Assembly: GCF_010731695.1 (NCBI RefSeq)
Contig: NZ_AP022586.1
Coordinates: 4,092,001 to 4,156,000 of the forward strand
Source: Mycolicibacterium litorale
Lineage (GTDB): Bacteria > Actinomycetota > Actinomycetes > Mycobacteriales > Mycobacteriaceae
DNA length: 64,000 nt
Direction of reading: 5' to 3'
Position numbers and translations under genes: made by a program. This document shows, in pieces, positions 23,165 through 31,636 of the stretch. Every line of letters starts with the position of its first letter. Within the stretch, counting starts at the first letter, position 1. A model generated the notes under the pieces. The model was not told the DNA's origin, did no database searches, and saw only the letters and a program-made list of their open reading frames with translations.

Positions 23165-23178
23165 TCCCTTTCACGCTC

Positions 23179-23204
23179 GAGGCCCCCGCTACGGCGGGGG
23201 CCTC
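23179..23204. terminator. Intrinsic terminator of fadE5
   Basis: GAGGCCCCCGC and its complement GCGGGGGCCTC form an 11-bp perfect stem with a TACG tetraloop, starting 15 nt after the fadE5 stop. The tail is short (TTG), as is usual in mycobacteria. Being symmetric it can also serve the convergent MarR-GNAT gene. Confidence 0.75.
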
Positions 23205-23214
23205 TTGCGTGGTG

Positions 23215-24126
23215 TCACAGCTCCTGTGACCAGTACTCCCCGATCAGATCTTCACCGAAATGATCGTGTGCTTCGCTGCGTTCCAGGGTGAACCCGGCCC
23301 GATCGTAGATGCGCCGGGCCGCGGTGAGAACGTCGTTCGTCCACAACATGATTCGCCGGTAACCGGCCCGCCGGGCGAACCGGAGGCACTCGTCGACCAG
23401 ACGTGAACCGACTCCCGCCCCGCGCGCCCACGGTTCGACCAGAAGCAGCCGCAGCTGCGCGGTGCCGCCTTCGGCGGCCGGCGTGCAGAACACGGATCCG
23501 GCCCGGCGCCCGTCGATCTCGGCGATCCACGCCGCGCTGCGCGGGTCGCGGGCGTCGGCGAAGTCGGCCACGATCCTGGCCACCACCGCCTCGAAGTCGG
23601 CACCCCAGCCGTACTCCGCGCAGTAGCGTTCGCCGTGCCGCTCGACCACCCACCCGAGGTCCCCGGGTTCGGGGGCGCGCAAGACGAGACCCGTTCCGCC
23701 AGTGCGATGTCCGAGCTTCTCCTGGATCACCGACATCGCTGCGGTGAGCTGCTCGCGGTCGGCAGGCGACAGCTCGGCGAGCAGATCGCCGATCGCCGCG
23801 ACCTGCTTGGCGTCCAGTTCGGCGAAGGCCGCGCGCCCCTCCTCGGTGAGCCGCACCAGCTGACGCCGGCGATCGGTGGTGGAGACCTCCCGCTCGATCA
23901 GTGCGCGGGCCTCGAACGCCGACAGCAGCCGGCTCAAGTGCCCCGGGTCGAGGCCGAGCCGCACACGAAGGTCCGCCACCGCGATGTCGCTGGTGTGGGC
24001 GATCTCGTAGAGCACCCGCGCCTCGGTCAGCGTGAAGCGCGAGCCAACCAGATCGGGTTGGAGCACCCCGATCACTTTCGTGTAGAAGCGGTTGAACTCA
24101 CGGACCTGCGACACCACCTCGGCCAT
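23215..24126 (-). CDS. MarR-type regulator fused to a GNAT acetyltransferase
   Basis: This 303-aa two-domain protein has a winged-helix MarR domain at about 1-145 (TLTEARVLYEIAH, recognition helix in LGLDPGHLSRLLSAF, wing STTDRRRQLVRLTEEG). A GNAT N-acetyltransferase domain follows at about 155-300 (acetyl-CoA motif EPWARGAGVGSRLVDE, then RRIYDRAGF). Such fusions combine DNA binding with a small-molecule acetyltransferase; the substrate is not predictable. I start at ATG 24126 rather than the upstream TTG, because a perfect 15-bp palindrome and a promoter (-35 TTGACC, 17 bp, -10 GACACT) end right at this ATG. This implies a leaderless, autoregulated mRNA. It is convergent with fadE5. Confidence 0.88.
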   Translation of the reverse strand: MAEVVSQVREFNRFYTKVIGVLQPDLVGSRFTLTEARVLYEIAHTSDIAVADLRVRLGLDPGHLSRLLSAFEARALIEREVSTTDRRRQLVRLTEEGRAAFAELDAKQVAAIGDLLAELSPADREQLTAAMSVIQEKLGHRTGGTGLVLRAPEPGDLGWVVERHGERYCAEYGWGADFEAVVARIVADFADARDPRSAAWIAEIDGRRAGSVFCTPAAEGGTAQLRLLLVEPWARGAGVGSRLVDECLRFARRAGYRRIMLWTNDVLTAARRIYDRAGFTLERSEAHDHFGEDLIGEYWSQEL

Positions 24127-24127
24127 A

Positions 24128-24142
24128 GTTGACAGTGTCAAC
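24128..24142. promoter_or_regulatory. Palindromic operator at the MarR-GNAT start
   Basis: GTTGACAGTGTCAAC has 7-bp perfect arms around a single central base. It covers the -10 region and ends one base before the start ATG on the minus strand. A related half-site, GGTCAACC, lies at 24157-24164 over the -35. This is the expected layout for MarR autorepression. Confidence 0.6.
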
Positions 24143-24186
24143 CAACTCGTTGCTTCGGTCAACCTTTTTCACCGGCCGCCTTGCAC

Positions 24187-24834
24187 TCAGGCGTTCAGGT
24201 AGGCCACGACGGCCAGGACGCGGCGGTGGTGGGCCTGCGACGGCGGCAGTTCGAGTTTCGCGAAGATCGCCGACACGTGTTTCTCCACGGCGCGTTCGGT
24301 GATCGAAAGGCGCTGCGCCAGCGCACTGTTCGAGTGCCCCTCCGCCATCATGGCCAGCACCTCCCGCTCGCGCGGCGTCAGCCGATCCAAGGCGACGGAG
24401 ACACTCCGGTTGCCAATCAACTGGCGCACCACCTCGGGATCGAGCGCGGTACCCCCGGCTGCCACCCGCCGGACCGCCGCGTCGAACTCGGCGATGTCGG
24501 TCACCCGGTCTTTGAGGAGATAACCCACTCCCTCGGGATGTCCGGCGAGCAGTTCGGTCGCATACCGGGTCTCCACCCATTGCGAGAACACGAGCACCCC
24601 GACCTTGGGATGCGAGCGACGCAGCGCGACGGCGGCGACCAGGCCCTCGTCAGTGTGGGTCGGCGGCATCCGGATGTCGACCACGGCGACGTCCGGGGCG
24701 TGTTCGCGCACCGCGTCGAGCAACTCATCGGCCGAGCCGACCCTGGCCACCACCTCATGGCCCCGCTCGAGCAGCAGCTGGGCCAGTCCGTCGCGCAGGA
24801 TCGCGCTGTCCTCCGCGATGACCAGCCGCGTCAC
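24187..24834 (-). CDS. NarL/LuxR-family response regulator
   Basis: This 215-aa response regulator has a receiver domain at 1-120 (acidic pocket around ED at 8-9, phospho-acceptor Asp53 in VVDIRMPP, Lys in YLLKDRV). A LuxR-type helix-turn-helix follows at about 150-212 (LTPREREVLAMMAEGHSN, then ITERAVEKHVSAIFAKL). It should bind DNA when phosphorylated by the histidine kinase encoded immediately upstream. The GTG start at 24834 overlaps the kinase stop by 4 nt (GTGA), so the pair is translationally coupled. The regulon is unknown. Confidence 0.93.
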   Translation of the reverse strand: MTRLVIAEDSAILRDGLAQLLLERGHEVVARVGSADELLDAVREHAPDVAVVDIRMPPTHTDEGLVAAVALRRSHPKVGVLVFSQWVETRYATELLAGHPEGVGYLLKDRVTDIAEFDAAVRRVAAGGTALDPEVVRQLIGNRSVSVALDRLTPREREVLAMMAEGHSNSALAQRLSITERAVEKHVSAIFAKLELPPSQAHHRRVLAVVAYLNA

Positions 24835-26129
24835 TGTCCGGCTCCCGGCGGCACCGTCACGGTGACGGTCGTCGGGCCGCCGGCCGGACTGTCGATGTCG
24901 AGCCGACCGTCCAGCATCGCGAGCCGGTCGCGCAGACCGGTCAGGCCGGAGCCGTTGGCGACGTCGACACCACCGGACCCGTCGTCGGTGACGACGATCC
25001 GCAACTCGTCCGGATCGCTGTGGATGCGCACGGCGGCGTGCCCGGCACCCGAATGCCTCGACACGTTGGCCAGCAGCTCGGCGACGCAGAAGTAGGCCAT
25101 GGTCTCCACCCCGATCGACGGCCGAACCCCCAGGTCGACGGAGACCTCGACGGGCACCGGATGGCGGGCGGCCAGCGTCTGCACCGCCGGGCCCAGGCCG
25201 AGATCCAGTGCGGGCGGCCGGATTCCGCGAACCAGATCCCGCAGCTCGGTGAGGGTGTCCCTGGTGTTGGCCAGCGCGTCGGACACCAGGTGGCGGGCGC
25301 CGCTGACATCCGATGACGCGAGATGCTCTTCGGCACGGGCCAGCGCCATCGCCACGGTGAGCAGCCGCGCCTGCGTACCGTCGTGCAGATCGCGCTCGAC
25401 GCGACGCAGCGTGGCCGCCGACTCGTCGACGACGCCGTCCCGGGCCCGCTCCAGCTGCCCAACCCGGCGTTGCTGCTCGGTCGGCCCGAGCAGCGTTCCC
25501 GCCAGCCACAGGTGCGCCCTGCTCAGTCCCAGCATCAGCCAGCCCAGCAGGTAGAGCCCCAGCATTCCGCCGACGGCGAGCAGCAGGTACAGCGCGAGCG
25601 AGTCCACGGGCTCGCCGAACGAGACGACGGGCTCGCCGACTGCCAACCACACGACGGGTGAGGCCACCAGCGTCGTGCACGCCACCAGGCCGACGATCAC
25701 GGCGTAACCGACCGGCGTCATGACGACCGCGCACAGCGCCAGGAAGCCCAGGCTCCGCCACCCGACCGCGTCGGTCAGTGCGGCCGCGACGGCATGCAGC
25801 CTGCCGCCCGGCGGCCGCCTGAACGACGCGGGCCCCTCGATCGTCACGCCGGTCAACCTGGCCAGCCACCGGTACAGCTCGTTCCACGCACGGCCGCTCA
25901 GCACGACCACGGCGAGCAACGGAATCCCGATCACCGTGAGGATCAGCAGACCGGACGCCAGACCCGTGACGAAGAGGTACACCACGCCGACGACGGCGAG
26001 GATGCTGACCGACACGAAGTACAGGTAGGTCCGCCAAGCGGGCGCCCGCAGCGGGACGAGGACGGTTCGGGTCAGGTCCGGTGAGACCGAGGGCGCGGTC
26101 GTGGTCGTGGTCGTGGTCACGGGAACCAT
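24831..26129 (-). CDS. Sensor histidine kinase (HisKA_3 type)
   Basis: This 432-aa membrane kinase begins with a hydrophilic tail carrying an unusual run of seven Thr (6-11 and neighbours), then four membrane segments (about 35-80 and 125-205) resembling the actinobacterial 'Sensor' domain. The dimerisation/phospho-acceptor helix follows with ERDLHDGTQARL (His249), and a HATPase domain with DDGSGGVD and GLTGLRDRLAML ends the protein. It should sense an envelope or membrane signal and phosphorylate the adjacent NarL-type regulator. I chose ATG 26129; the frame extends 22 codons upstream, but that part is Arg/Pro-rich and unlike a kinase N-terminus. Confidence 0.9.
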   Translation of the reverse strand: MVPVTTTTTTTAPSVSPDLTRTVLVPLRAPAWRTYLYFVSVSILAVVGVVYLFVTGLASGLLILTVIGIPLLAVVVLSGRAWNELYRWLARLTGVTIEGPASFRRPPGGRLHAVAAALTDAVGWRSLGFLALCAVVMTPVGYAVIVGLVACTTLVASPVVWLAVGEPVVSFGEPVDSLALYLLLAVGGMLGLYLLGWLMLGLSRAHLWLAGTLLGPTEQQRRVGQLERARDGVVDESAATLRRVERDLHDGTQARLLTVAMALARAEEHLASSDVSGARHLVSDALANTRDTLTELRDLVRGIRPPALDLGLGPAVQTLAARHPVPVEVSVDLGVRPSIGVETMAYFCVAELLANVSRHSGAGHAAVRIHSDPDELRIVVTDDGSGGVDVANGSGLTGLRDRLAMLDGRLDIDSPAGGPTTVTVTVPPGAGQ

Positions 26130-26204
26130 CGTGCGCGCACCGCGGGCCGGGTTCCATCGTGGTGCCCGGCCGATTCGAGGTGCGGCTGTCCACACCCCTG
26201 AGGG

Positions 26205-27128
26205 TCAGGCGCCGATGCTCCGCAGCAGCGCGCGCGTACGGGCACGGCCCTCCGCTGAGGCATCGAAGACCGCCCCGACGAACTCGTCGACCCCGGCCGC
26301 GCGCACATCGTCCAGCCGCTGCCTCACGGTGTCCTCGTCCCCGATGATCGCGGCGTCCTCCGGTCCCGCGAATCCCTCGCGGTCGAGCATCGCCCGGTAC
26401 GACGGCAGCTGCCCGTAGATCGCGAACTGCCGAGCGGCTTGAGCCCGCAGGCCGTCGACGTCGTCGGTGACGCTGACCGGTAGCGCGGCGACCACCCGGA
26501 CGTCGCCGTCGGCGCGCCCCGCGTCCGCGGCGGCCTGGCGGATCGTGGGTCCGACGTGCTCGGCGAGCGTCGTGACCCCCGTCATCCACGTCAGCGTCCC
26601 CGCCGTGCGGCGACCGGCCAGCCGCAGCAGTTGCGGACCCAGCGCGGCGAGGTACACCGGCGGCGTCGGCGCCCGGAACTGGAGTGCGCCGCGCGTGGTC
26701 ACGATCTCGCCGGTCGCATCGGCGGCCTGGCCGTCGAGCAGCGGCTGCAGTCCGTCCAGGTACTCCCGCATGCGGCGCACCGGACGGTCCCAGGAGACAC
26801 CCCACATGCCTTCGGTCACCATGCGGTGACTCAGGCCGAGGCCGAGAAGGAATCGGCCGTCACCGATGAGGGTCAGGGTCAGCGCTCGCTGCGCCAGCAG
26901 CATCGGATGCTGGTTGTGGATCGGCAGGACCCCGGTGCCCACCTCGATGGTGTCGACCTCGCGCAGCGCGACGGCCAGCACGGTGAGGAGATCGGGTTCA
27001 TAGGGCAGCTGGCTCAGCCAGACCCGGCCGAAGCCCTCGTCGCGGTACTCGGCGAGCTGGCGAACAGTGGCGTCGACGGCGGACAGATCGCCGCCGCCGC
27101 TGAGGGATCCGAGAATGCTGATCTGCAT
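26205..27128 (-). CDS. Luciferase-like (LLM class) F420-dependent-type oxidoreductase
   Basis: This 307-aa TIM-barrel protein is of the bacterial luciferase-like family, which in mycobacteria mostly uses coenzyme F420. Recognisable elements are the N-terminal GSLSGGG strand, TIEVGTGVLPIHNQHPMLLAQRA and GRFLLGLGLSH. The substrate cannot be told from sequence. ATG 27128 is directly preceded, on the minus strand, by TAGCGT and 7 nt, so the transcript is probably leaderless. The -10 is embedded in a 13-bp palindrome. It ends 75 nt upstream of the kinase gene start and probably has its own promoter. Confidence 0.85.
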   Translation of the reverse strand: MQISILGSLSGGGDLSAVDATVRQLAEYRDEGFGRVWLSQLPYEPDLLTVLAVALREVDTIEVGTGVLPIHNQHPMLLAQRALTLTLIGDGRFLLGLGLSHRMVTEGMWGVSWDRPVRRMREYLDGLQPLLDGQAADATGEIVTTRGALQFRAPTPPVYLAALGPQLLRLAGRRTAGTLTWMTGVTTLAEHVGPTIRQAAADAGRADGDVRVVAALPVSVTDDVDGLRAQAARQFAIYGQLPSYRAMLDREGFAGPEDAAIIGDEDTVRQRLDDVRAAGVDEFVGAVFDASAEGRARTRALLRSIGA

Positions 27129-27133
27129 GCTGC

Positions 27134-27146
27134 CCACGCTACGTGG
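27134..27146 (-). promoter_or_regulatory. LLM oxidoreductase promoter with embedded palindrome
   Basis: CCACGCTACGTGG is an inverted repeat (5-bp arms, 3-bp centre). On the minus strand it contains TAGCGT (27141-27136), which lies 7 nt before the start ATG, the spacing expected of a leaderless mRNA. A repressor bound here would cover the -10. Confidence 0.45.
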
Positions 27147-27323
27147 CATGAGGGCGGGTTCGGGAGGACAGTGGGGGCGTCTTCACTGTGTCTCGCGCCG
27201 CCGGTTGTTCACCCCTGCACCGGCTATTTGGATCGTCACTCCCGAACCCGTCGTGCGTCCGATCGTACGCCTCGGATTCCCCTCAAACCAGAGGTGCAAG
27301 CGGTCGATCGCAGAAAGATGGCC

Positions 27324-27363
27324 CCGTGTTGCCGTCGGGTCGGGGGGTCAGACGGCAACACGG
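27324..27363. repeat. 13-bp inverted repeat between the LLM gene and fadA2
   Basis: CCGTGTTGCCGTC (27324-27336) is repeated as its exact complement GACGGCAACACGG (27351-27363) across a 14-nt loop. It lies about 71 nt beyond the fadA2 stop in the 305-bp gap at 27129-27433. No T-tract follows on either strand, so it may be a mycobacterial-type terminator, a processed RNA stem or a protein site. The rest of the gap shows nothing coding. Confidence 0.5.
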
Positions 27364-27433
27364 AGCTATCAGGTGTATCGGCGGGTGCGACGGGGGCGTT
27401 ACACGTCCCCGGAGAAAAGTTTCAGCAAATTTC

Positions 27434-28735
27434 TCAGGCCTCGAGAATCGCGGCCACGCCCTGGCCACCGGCGGCGCAGATCGAGATCAGGCCGCGGACC
27501 GGCTGGCCGGTCTGCTTCCGCTTCTCCGCCAGCTGCTTGGCCAGCTGCGCCACGATCCGGCCGCCGGTCGCGGCGAACGGGTGCCCAGCCGCCAGCGACG
27601 AGCCGTTGACGTTGAGCTTGGAACGGTCGATCGAGCCCAGCGCCGCGTCGAGCCCCAGCCGCTCCTTGCAGTACTCCTCGGACTCCCATGCCTGCAGATG
27701 TGCCAGCACCACCGACGCGAACGCCTCGTGGATCTCGTAGAAGTCGAAGTCCTGCAGGGTGAGCCCGTTGCGGGCGAGCAGGCGCGGCACCGCGTAGGTG
27801 GGCGCCATCAGCAGGCCGTCGCGCCCGTTGACGTAGTCGACCGCGGCAGTCTCCCCGTCGACGTAGTACGCCAGCGGTTCGACGCCGTGCTGCTGCGCCC
27901 ACTCCTCGGAGGCCAGCAGCGCGACCGAGGCGCCATCGGTCAGCGGGGTGGAGTTGCCCGCGGTCATCGTGGCGTCGCCGTGCCGGACGCCGAACACCGG
28001 CTTGAGCTTGGCCAGCTTCTCGGCCGACGAATCCGCGCGCAGGTTGTTGTCCCGGTAGACCCCGAGGAACGGCGTGACCAGGTCGTCGAAGAATCCGCGG
28101 TCGTACGCGGCGGCCATGTTGCGGTGGCTGGCGGCGGCCAGTTCGTCCTGCTCGACGCGCTTGATGCCCATCTCCTTGGCGGTGATGGCGGCGTGCTCGC
28201 CCATCGACATGCCGGTGCGCGGTTCGCTGTTGACGGGGATCTCGATGCCGACCGCGGCGGGCAGCTTGCCGACGAGCTTGAGCCGGTCGACGTTGGACTT
28301 GGCGCGCCGCAGCCCCAGCAGCGTCTTGCGCAGCTCGTCGCCGAAGGCGATCGGGGCGTCGGAGGTGGTGTCCACGCCGCCGGCCGCCGCCGACTCGTAG
28401 CGGCCGGCCGCGATGCCGTCGGCCGCCGCGATGGTGGCCTGCAGACCGGTGCCGCACGCCTGCTGGATGTCGAAGGCGGGGGTGTACGACGACAGCGCGC
28501 TGCCGAGCACGCACTCGCGCATCAGGTTGAAGTCGCGGCTGTGTTTGAGCACCGCGCCGCCGATGACCGCGCCGAGCTTCTCGCCCTGCAGGTTGAAGCG
28601 CTCGACCAGCCCACCCAGGGCCGCGGTGAACATGTCCTGGTTGGACGCGTTCGCGTATGCGCCATCCGAGCGGGCGAAGGGAATCCGATTGCCGCCCACG
28701 ACGGCGACCCGTCGCATCGTTCTGCCGTCAGCCAC
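27434..28735 (-). CDS. fadA2: Acetyl-CoA acetyltransferase (thiolase) FadA2
   Basis: This 433-aa thiolase should cleave or condense beta-ketoacyl-CoA in fatty acid metabolism. The nucleophile Cys94 lies in QQACGTG, the His in [12 protein letters not shown] and the second Cys in [10 protein letters not shown] near the C-terminus. The sequence closely follows the mycobacterial FadA2 family as I recall it (Rv0243, 440 aa). The GTG start at 28735 was chosen because GGAGG (28745-28741 on the minus strand) precedes it by exactly 5 nt, and translation then opens as [15 protein letters not shown]. It diverges from fabG4, and an operator-like palindrome lies between the two. Confidence 0.93.
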   Translation of the reverse strand: MADGRTMRRVAVVGGNRIPFARSDGAYANASNQDMFTAALGGLVERFNLQGEKLGAVIGGAVLKHSRDFNLMRECVLGSALSSYTPAFDIQQACGTGLQATIAAADGIAAGRYESAAAGGVDTTSDAPIAFGDELRKTLLGLRRAKSNVDRLKLVGKLPAAVGIEIPVNSEPRTGMSMGEHAAITAKEMGIKRVEQDELAAASHRNMAAAYDRGFFDDLVTPFLGVYRDNNLRADSSAEKLAKLKPVFGVRHGDATMTAGNSTPLTDGASVALLASEEWAQQHGVEPLAYYVDGETAAVDYVNGRDGLLMAPTYAVPRLLARNGLTLQDFDFYEIHEAFASVVLAHLQAWESEEYCKERLGLDAALGSIDRSKLNVNGSSLAAGHPFAATGGRIVAQLAKQLAEKRKQTGQPVRGLISICAAGGQGVAAILEA

Positions 28736-28788
28736 GTTTGCCTCCACTGTCGTTCCGGCTATGTAACACCCGATATTACCCACCGTTC

Positions 28789-28802
28789 TTACTCAGGAGT
28801 AA
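28789..28802. promoter_or_regulatory. Operator-like palindrome between fadA2 and fabG4 (TTACTCAGGAGTAA)
   Basis: TTACTC and GAGTAA form a perfect inverted repeat around AG in the short divergent intergenic region. It has the TTAC-N6-GTAA form seen twice at the fadE5 promoter. A neighbouring GGTGGGTAA on the minus strand (28784-28776) repeats the right half of the fadE5 site. One regulator could control both directions. Confidence 0.55.
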
Positions 28803-28845
28803 GTTCGGAGGGGATCCTCCACTCCGCGGACGAAAGGCAGCAGAA

Positions 28846-30207
28846 GTGGCCTCCGACATCTATACCCAAATTGTTCACTCGGGCCCCGGTTCCTTCCTCG
28901 CCAAACAGCTGGGCGTCCCGCAGCCGGAAACCCTGCGCCGTTACCGGCCGGGTGAGCCGCCGCTGCCCGGCGCCCTGCTGATCGCCGGTGAGGGTCGCAT
29001 CGTCGAACCCTTGCGCGCCGCCTTGGCCGAGGACTACGACGTCGTCGCCAACAACATCGGCGGCCGGTGGGCCGACACCTTCGGCGGGCTGGTCTACGAC
29101 GCCACCGGCATCACCGAACCGGAGGGCCTCAAGGGGCTGTACGAGTTCTTCACCCCACTGCTGCGCAACCTCACCCCGAACGCGCGGCTGGTCGTCATCG
29201 GCACCGATCCCGACGAGGCGTCGAGCCCCCACGAGCAGATCGTTCAGCGCGCGCTGGAAGGCTTCACCCGCTCGCTGGCCAAGGAACTGCGTCGGGGGGC
29301 GACCGCATCGCTGGTGTACGTGTCGCCGCAGGCCAAGACCGCCGCCACCGGCCTAGAGTCGACGATGCGGTTCATCCTGTCCGGCAAGTCCGCCTACGTC
29401 GACGGCCAGGTGTACCGGGTCGGCCCGGACGACGCCGCGCCACCCGCCGACTGGGACAAGCCGCTGGCCGGCAAGGTCGCGGTCGTGACGGGCGCGGCGC
29501 GCGGCATCGGCGCGACGATCGCCGAGGTGTTCGCCCGTGACGGCGCGGCCGTCGTCGCCGTCGACATGAAAGCTCCAGAGGGGGCGACGGATGAATTGGC
29601 CAAGGTCGCCGAGAAGGTCGGCGGTACCGCCCTGACCCTCGACGTGACCGCTCCCGACGCCGTCGACAAGATCGCCGCGCACGTCCGCGAACATCACGGC
29701 GGCAAGCTCGACATCCTCGTCAACAACGCCGGCATCACCCGCGACAAGCTGCTGGCCAACATGGACGAGGGCCGCTGGGACTCGGTGATCGCGGTCAACC
29801 TGCTCGCCCCGCTGCGGCTGACCGAGGGGCTGGTGGACAACGGCGTCCTCGGCGAGGGCGGCCGGGTGGTCGGCCTGTCCTCGATGGCCGGGATCGCCGG
29901 CAACCGCGGGCAGACGAACTACGCCACCACCAAGGCCGGGATGATTGGGCTCACCGATGCGCTGGCCGACAAACTGCGCGAAAAGGGCATCACGATCAAC
30001 GCCGTCGCTCCGGGGTTCATCGAGACCAAGATGACCGAGGCCATCCCGTTCGCCACCCGCGAGGTGGGCCGCCGGCTCAACTCGCTCTACCAGGGCGGTC
30101 AGCCCGTCGACGTCGCCGAGACCATCGCCTACTTCGCCAGCCCGGCGTCGAATGCGGTGACGGGCAACACCATTCGGGTGTGCGGCCAAGCCATGCTGGG
30201 GGCCTGA
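28846..30207 (+). CDS. fabG4: 3-oxoacyl-ACP/CoA reductase FabG4 (high-molecular-weight FabG)
   Basis: This 453-aa reductase belongs to the long FabG class: an N-terminal flavodoxin-like domain (about 1-200) without an intact nucleotide loop, then a classical short-chain dehydrogenase domain (about 205-453). The latter has [12 protein letters not shown], a Ser in GLSSMAG and the YxxxK motif YATTK. Mycobacterial FabG4 reduces beta-ketoacyl-CoA with NADH. The GTG start at 28846 follows GAAAGG, and the product length is one residue shorter than Rv0242c (454 aa). The htdX ATG follows after a single base, so the two form an operon supplying successive ketoreduction and dehydration steps. Confidence 0.94.
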   Translation: MASDIYTQIVHSGPGSFLAKQLGVPQPETLRRYRPGEPPLPGALLIAGEGRIVEPLRAALAEDYDVVANNIGGRWADTFGGLVYDATGITEPEGLKGLYEFFTPLLRNLTPNARLVVIGTDPDEASSPHEQIVQRALEGFTRSLAKELRRGATASLVYVSPQAKTAATGLESTMRFILSGKSAYVDGQVYRVGPDDAAPPADWDKPLAGKVAVVTGAARGIGATIAEVFARDGAAVVAVDMKAPEGATDELAKVAEKVGGTALTLDVTAPDAVDKIAAHVREHHGGKLDILVNNAGITRDKLLANMDEGRWDSVIAVNLLAPLRLTEGLVDNGVLGEGGRVVGLSSMAGIAGNRGQTNYATTKAGMIGLTDALADKLREKGITINAVAPGFIETKMTEAIPFATREVGRRLNSLYQGGQPVDVAETIAYFASPASNAVTGNTIRVCGQAMLGA

Positions 30208-30208
30208 C

Positions 30209-31057
30209 ATGAGTGGACAACCCAGCGGGACCAGGAATCTGCTGCGCGCGGCGGCCGGTGCGCTGCCGTTCGTCCCCCGCGGCGAGTCGCTGCCCGATCG
30301 CACGCTGACCGTCGACGAGTTGACGATCGATCCCGTCAACGTCGCCGAGTACGCCGCTGTGACCGGTCTGCAGTTCGGGGACACCGTGCCGTTGACCTAC
30401 CCGTTCGCGCTCACCTTCCCGACGGTGATGGCGCTGGTGACCGGATTCGACTTCCCGTTCGCGGCAATGGGTTCGGTGCACATCGAGAACCACATCACCC
30501 AGCACCGGCCCATCTCGGTCAGCGACACCGTCTCCGTCGCGGTGCACGCCGAGAACCTGCGCGAGCACCGGCGCGGTCTGCTGGTCGACGTGGTCACCGA
30601 CGTCAAGGTGGGCAACGAGCTGGCGTGGCACCAGGTGACGACGTTCCTGCACCAGCAGCGCACCAGCCTGTCCGATCAGCCGAAGCCGCCCCCGCAGAAG
30701 CAACCGAAACTCGGCCCGCCCAACGCGTTGCTCAGCGTCACCGCCGGCCAGATCCGGCACTACGCGTCGGTCAGTGGAGACCACAACCCCATCCACACCA
30801 ACCCCGTCGCCGCCAAACTGTTCGGCTTCCCGACCGTGATCGCCCACGGCATGTTCTCGGCGGCGGCGGTGCTGGCCAACATCGAGGGTCAGTTGCCCGG
30901 GGCGGTGCAGTATTCGGTGCGGTTCGCCAAACCCGTCGTGCTGCCGGCCAAGGCGGGGCTCTACGTCGACCGCAGCGCCGACGGCGGCTGGAACCTCACA
31001 CTGCGCAACCTCAAGAAGGGTGAGCCGCATCTGACGGGCACGGTCCGCGCACTGTAG
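30209..31057 (+). CDS. htdX: (R)-3-hydroxyacyl-CoA dehydratase HtdX (MaoC-like double hot-dog)
   Basis: This 282-aa protein should hydrate or dehydrate (R)-3-hydroxyacyl thioesters, pairing with FabG4 upstream. It has two hot-dog halves. The C-terminal half contains the hydratase-2 signature, with catalytic Asp and His in SVSGDHNPIH, followed by FPTVIAHGMF. The N-terminal half is degenerate and probably forms the acyl-binding tunnel, as in eukaryotic-type hydratase 2. Length is close to Rv0241c (280 aa). It begins one base after the fabG4 stop. Downstream lies a large palindromic element that may end the transcript. Confidence 0.92.
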   Translation: MSGQPSGTRNLLRAAAGALPFVPRGESLPDRTLTVDELTIDPVNVAEYAAVTGLQFGDTVPLTYPFALTFPTVMALVTGFDFPFAAMGSVHIENHITQHRPISVSDTVSVAVHAENLREHRRGLLVDVVTDVKVGNELAWHQVTTFLHQQRTSLSDQPKPPPQKQPKLGPPNALLSVTAGQIRHYASVSGDHNPIHTNPVAAKLFGFPTVIAHGMFSAAAVLANIEGQLPGAVQYSVRFAKPVVLPAKAGLYVDRSADGGWNLTLRNLKKGEPHLTGTVRAL

Positions 31058-31075
31058 ACGCGAGCACAGTCGGTC

Positions 31076-31135
31076 GCCGAGACTGCGGTGAGATCACCGA
31101 TTCTCGAGATTTCGTGATCTCCCAGCAGTCTCGGC
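31076..31135. repeat. 60-bp near-perfect palindrome downstream of htdX
   Basis: The left arm 31076-31097 and right arm 31114-31135 are 22 nt each and complementary except at two positions. The left arm opens GCCGAGACTGC and the right arm closes GCAGTCTCGGC. The 16-nt centre itself contains the palindrome TCTCGAGA. The whole could form a cruciform or a long RNA hairpin in either direction. It sits 18 nt after the htdX stop and 50 nt before the next start. It could be a terminator or a member of a small dispersed palindromic repeat family. No second copy was noticed in this window. Confidence 0.7.
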
Positions 31136-31173
31136 GTCGGCGGAATCAGCCCCGAAACCCCGGCGATCGGCTC

Positions 31174-31179
31174 TACCAT
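31174..31179 (+). promoter_or_regulatory. -10 element TACCAT of the small secreted protein gene
   Basis: TACCAT ends 6 nt before the ATG at 31186. No ribosome site is present, so a leaderless transcript is predicted. Confidence 0.4.
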
Positions 31180-31185
31180 TCAGCC

Positions 31186-31590
31186 ATGATCCGGGCGTGC
31201 CTGGCTCTATCGGTGGCCGCGACCACAGCTCTGGCAGGTGTCGTCGGCGCCACCGACGCGCACGCCCAACCCTCCCCACCATGCACGTTCACCCTCTCGA
31301 ACCCCGTCGTGGTGCCGGACGCCGGTGCCCCCGCCGTCGCCGCCACATTGCAACCGGTCGAGTGCGGGTGGTCCGCCGAACCGGACTACACCGTGGCCTG
31401 CTTACAGATCACCGGCAACCCGGCCACCACATGCGTGCAGTCGCGTGGCCGGGACGGCGCACGGGTCGTCTATTCGCCCTACGTCCCCGGTACCAGCTAC
31501 ACCGCGACGGGCAGGGGATGCGGGAGGTGGGTCGGGCAGCCGCCGGCACCACTCTGTCAGCATCTCGGTCCGTACACCGCGATGCTCTGA
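31186..31590 (+). CDS. Small secreted Cys-rich hypothetical protein
   Basis: This 134-aa product has a clear signal peptide (residues 1 to about 27, hydrophobic LALSVAATTALAGVVGA, cleavage after DAHA). The mature protein of about 107 residues contains six Cys that could form three disulfides, plus several Pro-Gly-rich loops. I do not recognise the family. The ATG at 31186 was chosen over the longer open frame because it begins the signal peptide and is preceded by TACCAT at leaderless spacing. It is probably an extracytoplasmic protein of unknown function. Confidence 0.7.
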   Translation: MIRACLALSVAATTALAGVVGATDAHAQPSPPCTFTLSNPVVVPDAGAPAVAATLQPVECGWSAEPDYTVACLQITGNPATTCVQSRGRDGARVVYSPYVPGTSYTATGRGCGRWVGQPPAPLCQHLGPYTAML

Positions 31591-31624
31591 CGGCAAACAC
31601 CGAGACGGCACGCACTGAGTTTCG

Positions 31625-31630
31625 TACAGT
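31625..31630 (+). promoter_or_regulatory. -10 element TACAGT of the O-methyltransferase gene
   Basis: TACAGT is followed by 6 nt and then the GTG start at 31637. With no ribosome site upstream, a leaderless mRNA is predicted. Confidence 0.4.
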
Positions 31631-31636
31631 GCTGCC

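Noticed and set aside
27129..27433. A gene in the gap between the LLM oxidoreductase and fadA2
   Set aside because: Open frames there are short, antisense or overlapping, and lack a ribosome site; only inverted repeats are supported.
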